Shown piece by piece: positions 62,560-64,000 of a DNA stretch of 64,000 bases. The notes beneath the pieces are model-generated. The model did not search any database, was not told the DNA's origin, and was given only the letters and a program-made list of their open reading frames with translations. Source of the stretch: Norana najaformis (lineage: Eukaryota > Annelida > Clitellata > Crassiclitellata > Hormogastridae). The DNA is taken from contig OZ029914.1 of the NCBI GenBank assembly GCA_964023275.1, forward strand, positions 12,072,341-12,136,340, given 5' to 3'. The position numbers were made by a program, and so were the translations under genes. The stretch's first letter is position 1, and every line of letters begins with the position of its first letter.

Positions 62560-64000
62560 TCCCAAAATTCAACATATCAGGTTACACATAAAACATACAG
62601 TTTGCCAGGATGCAAAAGGCAAACCCAGAAGGGACACAGTCCCGCTTAAATAGGGTCACCTATTAACATCAGTAATGTAGGATGGCAATCGAAATGTAAA
62701 CAAAGCAAGTATCATTACATAAGTAAACTAAATAAGTTATGTACAATCCGTACACAAATGAAACTAAAAATAAGAGGATATAGAAGTCCGATGCAATACA
62801 CAGTCCTATATATATAAAAAAAAAGAAAATTAGCAGTCAAACAAGTGTTATTAAATAGTGGCGCATCTGCCTTTTAAACAATTTCAAACTTGGCAACATA
62901 CGATTGCTCAGTGGTAAAGCGTTCCAAATCGAAGGGCCAGTACATTTAATATTGAATAATCGAGTGTTGGTACGAGCAAAACTGGCATAATAATTACCGT
63001 GAATCCTGGTAAAATATGAGTGATGATCGATGATGTTGAAGTAGCCATCAAACTTCGATGGCAATAATTTATGTTGATATTGGTACATAAATACAGAGAT
63101 CTGAAACTTATTAATGGAATTAATTTTTAAAATATTTAGATTGGCAAAACAGGGCTCAATATCATTCACTTGGAAAGTTTTTGTAATTATCCTAAGAACA
63201 CGGCGCTGTAAAACAGATAAACATTTTATAAGCGAAGGATAATTAGAGGCCCATAAAAGGTTACAGTAGGATAAGTAAGGATAAATCAATGAATAATACA
63301 AATTAATTAATATCTGTTGGGGTAGGATATGACGAATACGTGACAATATACCAGAACATTTAGCAATTTTACTTGATATATGAGATATATGCTCTTTCCA
63401 CATTAAATGAGAGTCAATATAGACTCCCAAGAAATTTACATGAATTTACTTGAGTAATCTGTTGATTATCAATAAAAATATTAATAGCTGATTTACAAAG
63501 AACCTTCCGATGTGATCTAAATAATATAAAATTAGTCTTAAGTAAATTCAAGGATAGCCTATTAGCACGAAACCAGTCAGCAACTGATACAAGTTCGTTA
63601 TTGACAGACTCAATCAGAGCATCTAACGATTTATTAGATAAGAAAACATTCGTATCGTCGGCAAACAGTATAAAATGAAGTGACTTAGATGAGGTCGGAA
63701 GGTCATTTATGTACAACAGAAACAAAAGTGGGCCTAGAATAGAGCCTTGCGGAACTCCACAACGGATGGATCTGATGCTAGACAGGGCCCCATTACACAA
63801 GACTTGCTGATGCCTGTCATGGAGGTAGCTCTTAAACCAACAGAGTGGGAGTCCTCGTACTCCATAAAATTCAAGCTTCCTCATCAAGATAGCATGATCT
63901 ACAGTATCAAAAGCTTTTGCCAAGTCAAGAAAAATTCCAACAGAGAACAGATTGTCGTCAATAGCCTGGGAAATGTTATCGTGTAGATCCAAAAGCGCCA
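62560..64000 (-). mobile_element. CR1/Jockey-group LINE, cut by window edge
   Basis: Minus strand. The 3' UTR spans about 62560-62836, and the coding part 62837-63992 in two frames. The RT core has FLDLAKAFDTVDHAILMRKL, CGVPQGSILGPLLFLLYIND and catalytic FADDTN at about 63660, then the thumb (RLSLNLLKTNFILF). The C-terminal frame follows with LGVYIDSHLMWKEHI-like and YPYLSYCNLLWASNY. A single frameshift near 63425 separates the frames; otherwise the copy is well preserved. The endonuclease, if present, lies beyond position 64000. It is a different family from the YADDIQ LINEs elsewhere here. Confidence 0.85.

Overview
This is metazoan genomic DNA, AT-rich and dominated by introns and repeats. 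The coding pieces I recognise are short GT-AG exons scattered between copies of at least eight transposon superfamilies and many microsatellites. Animal-type immunoglobulin (Ig) exons, CR1/L2-like LINEs, a Gypsy element, tRNA-derived SINEs and P, hAT, piggyBac, MULE and CACTG-ended DNA transposons together suggest a non-vertebrate animal with a repeat-rich genome, such as a sponge or cnidarian. The sequence alone does not fix the taxon. There is no bacterial or phage-like region.

The resident genes are a tandemly duplicated family of membrane receptors. Gene 1 starts at 6042. Its exons encode a signal peptide, three Ig-like domains (6462-6761, 7325-7645, 17138-17383), a transmembrane helix (17794-17889), a short cytoplasmic exon carrying an ITIM-like tyrosine (18806-18889) and a large exon for a six-bladed NHL-like beta-propeller (21232 on). 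Downstream lie three more copies of the short cytoplasmic exon (22.9, 31.6 and 35.2 kb; the last is dead), two exons of a ricin-type beta-trefoil lectin (35682-35900, 36331-36524) and a deleted propeller remnant (37.0 kb). Every intron that can be placed is phase 1, so all these modules are exchangeable in frame.

Gene 2 (52281-59759) is a paralogue that has lost the second Ig exon and has a disabled propeller (60872-61738). It reads as a 246-residue two-Ig receptor with a short tail. A third copy of the 5' region (about 41.0-44.15 kb) has a first exon without an ATG and nothing after it. The 5' flanks of all three copies share the same SINE and unique sequence, so they arose by segmental duplication.

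Mobile elements, left to right: LINE (0.16-1.35 kb); hAT inside a SINE (3.0-4.29); MULE-type element with tandem-repeat ends (5.04-5.79); Gypsy with 100-bp LTRs (9.74-16.66) carrying a nearly complete nested LINE (11.67-15.04); LINEs at 19.5, 22.1, 24.2, 24.5-25.7 and 26.8; endonuclease scrap at 25.85; P/THAP9-like relic (28.2-29.3); RTE-like LINE split by another LINE (31.8-33.4); LINE at 33.6-34.6; piggyBac (37.9-39.56); three near-identical CACTG-ended DNA transposons (44.15-46.51, 53.57-55.76, 56.53-58.88); a broken transposon-type gene (46.99-48.83); and a LINE running off the right edge (62.56-64.0). One CACTG copy coincides with the deletion that removed the second Ig exon of gene 2, so transposition has reshaped the receptor family.

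Most interesting: the phase-1 modular Ig-TM-propeller receptor with alternative cytoplasmic cassettes, and the recently active CACTG transposon, which has a recognisable DDE-like core, a CRE/TATA promoter and 3-bp target duplications.
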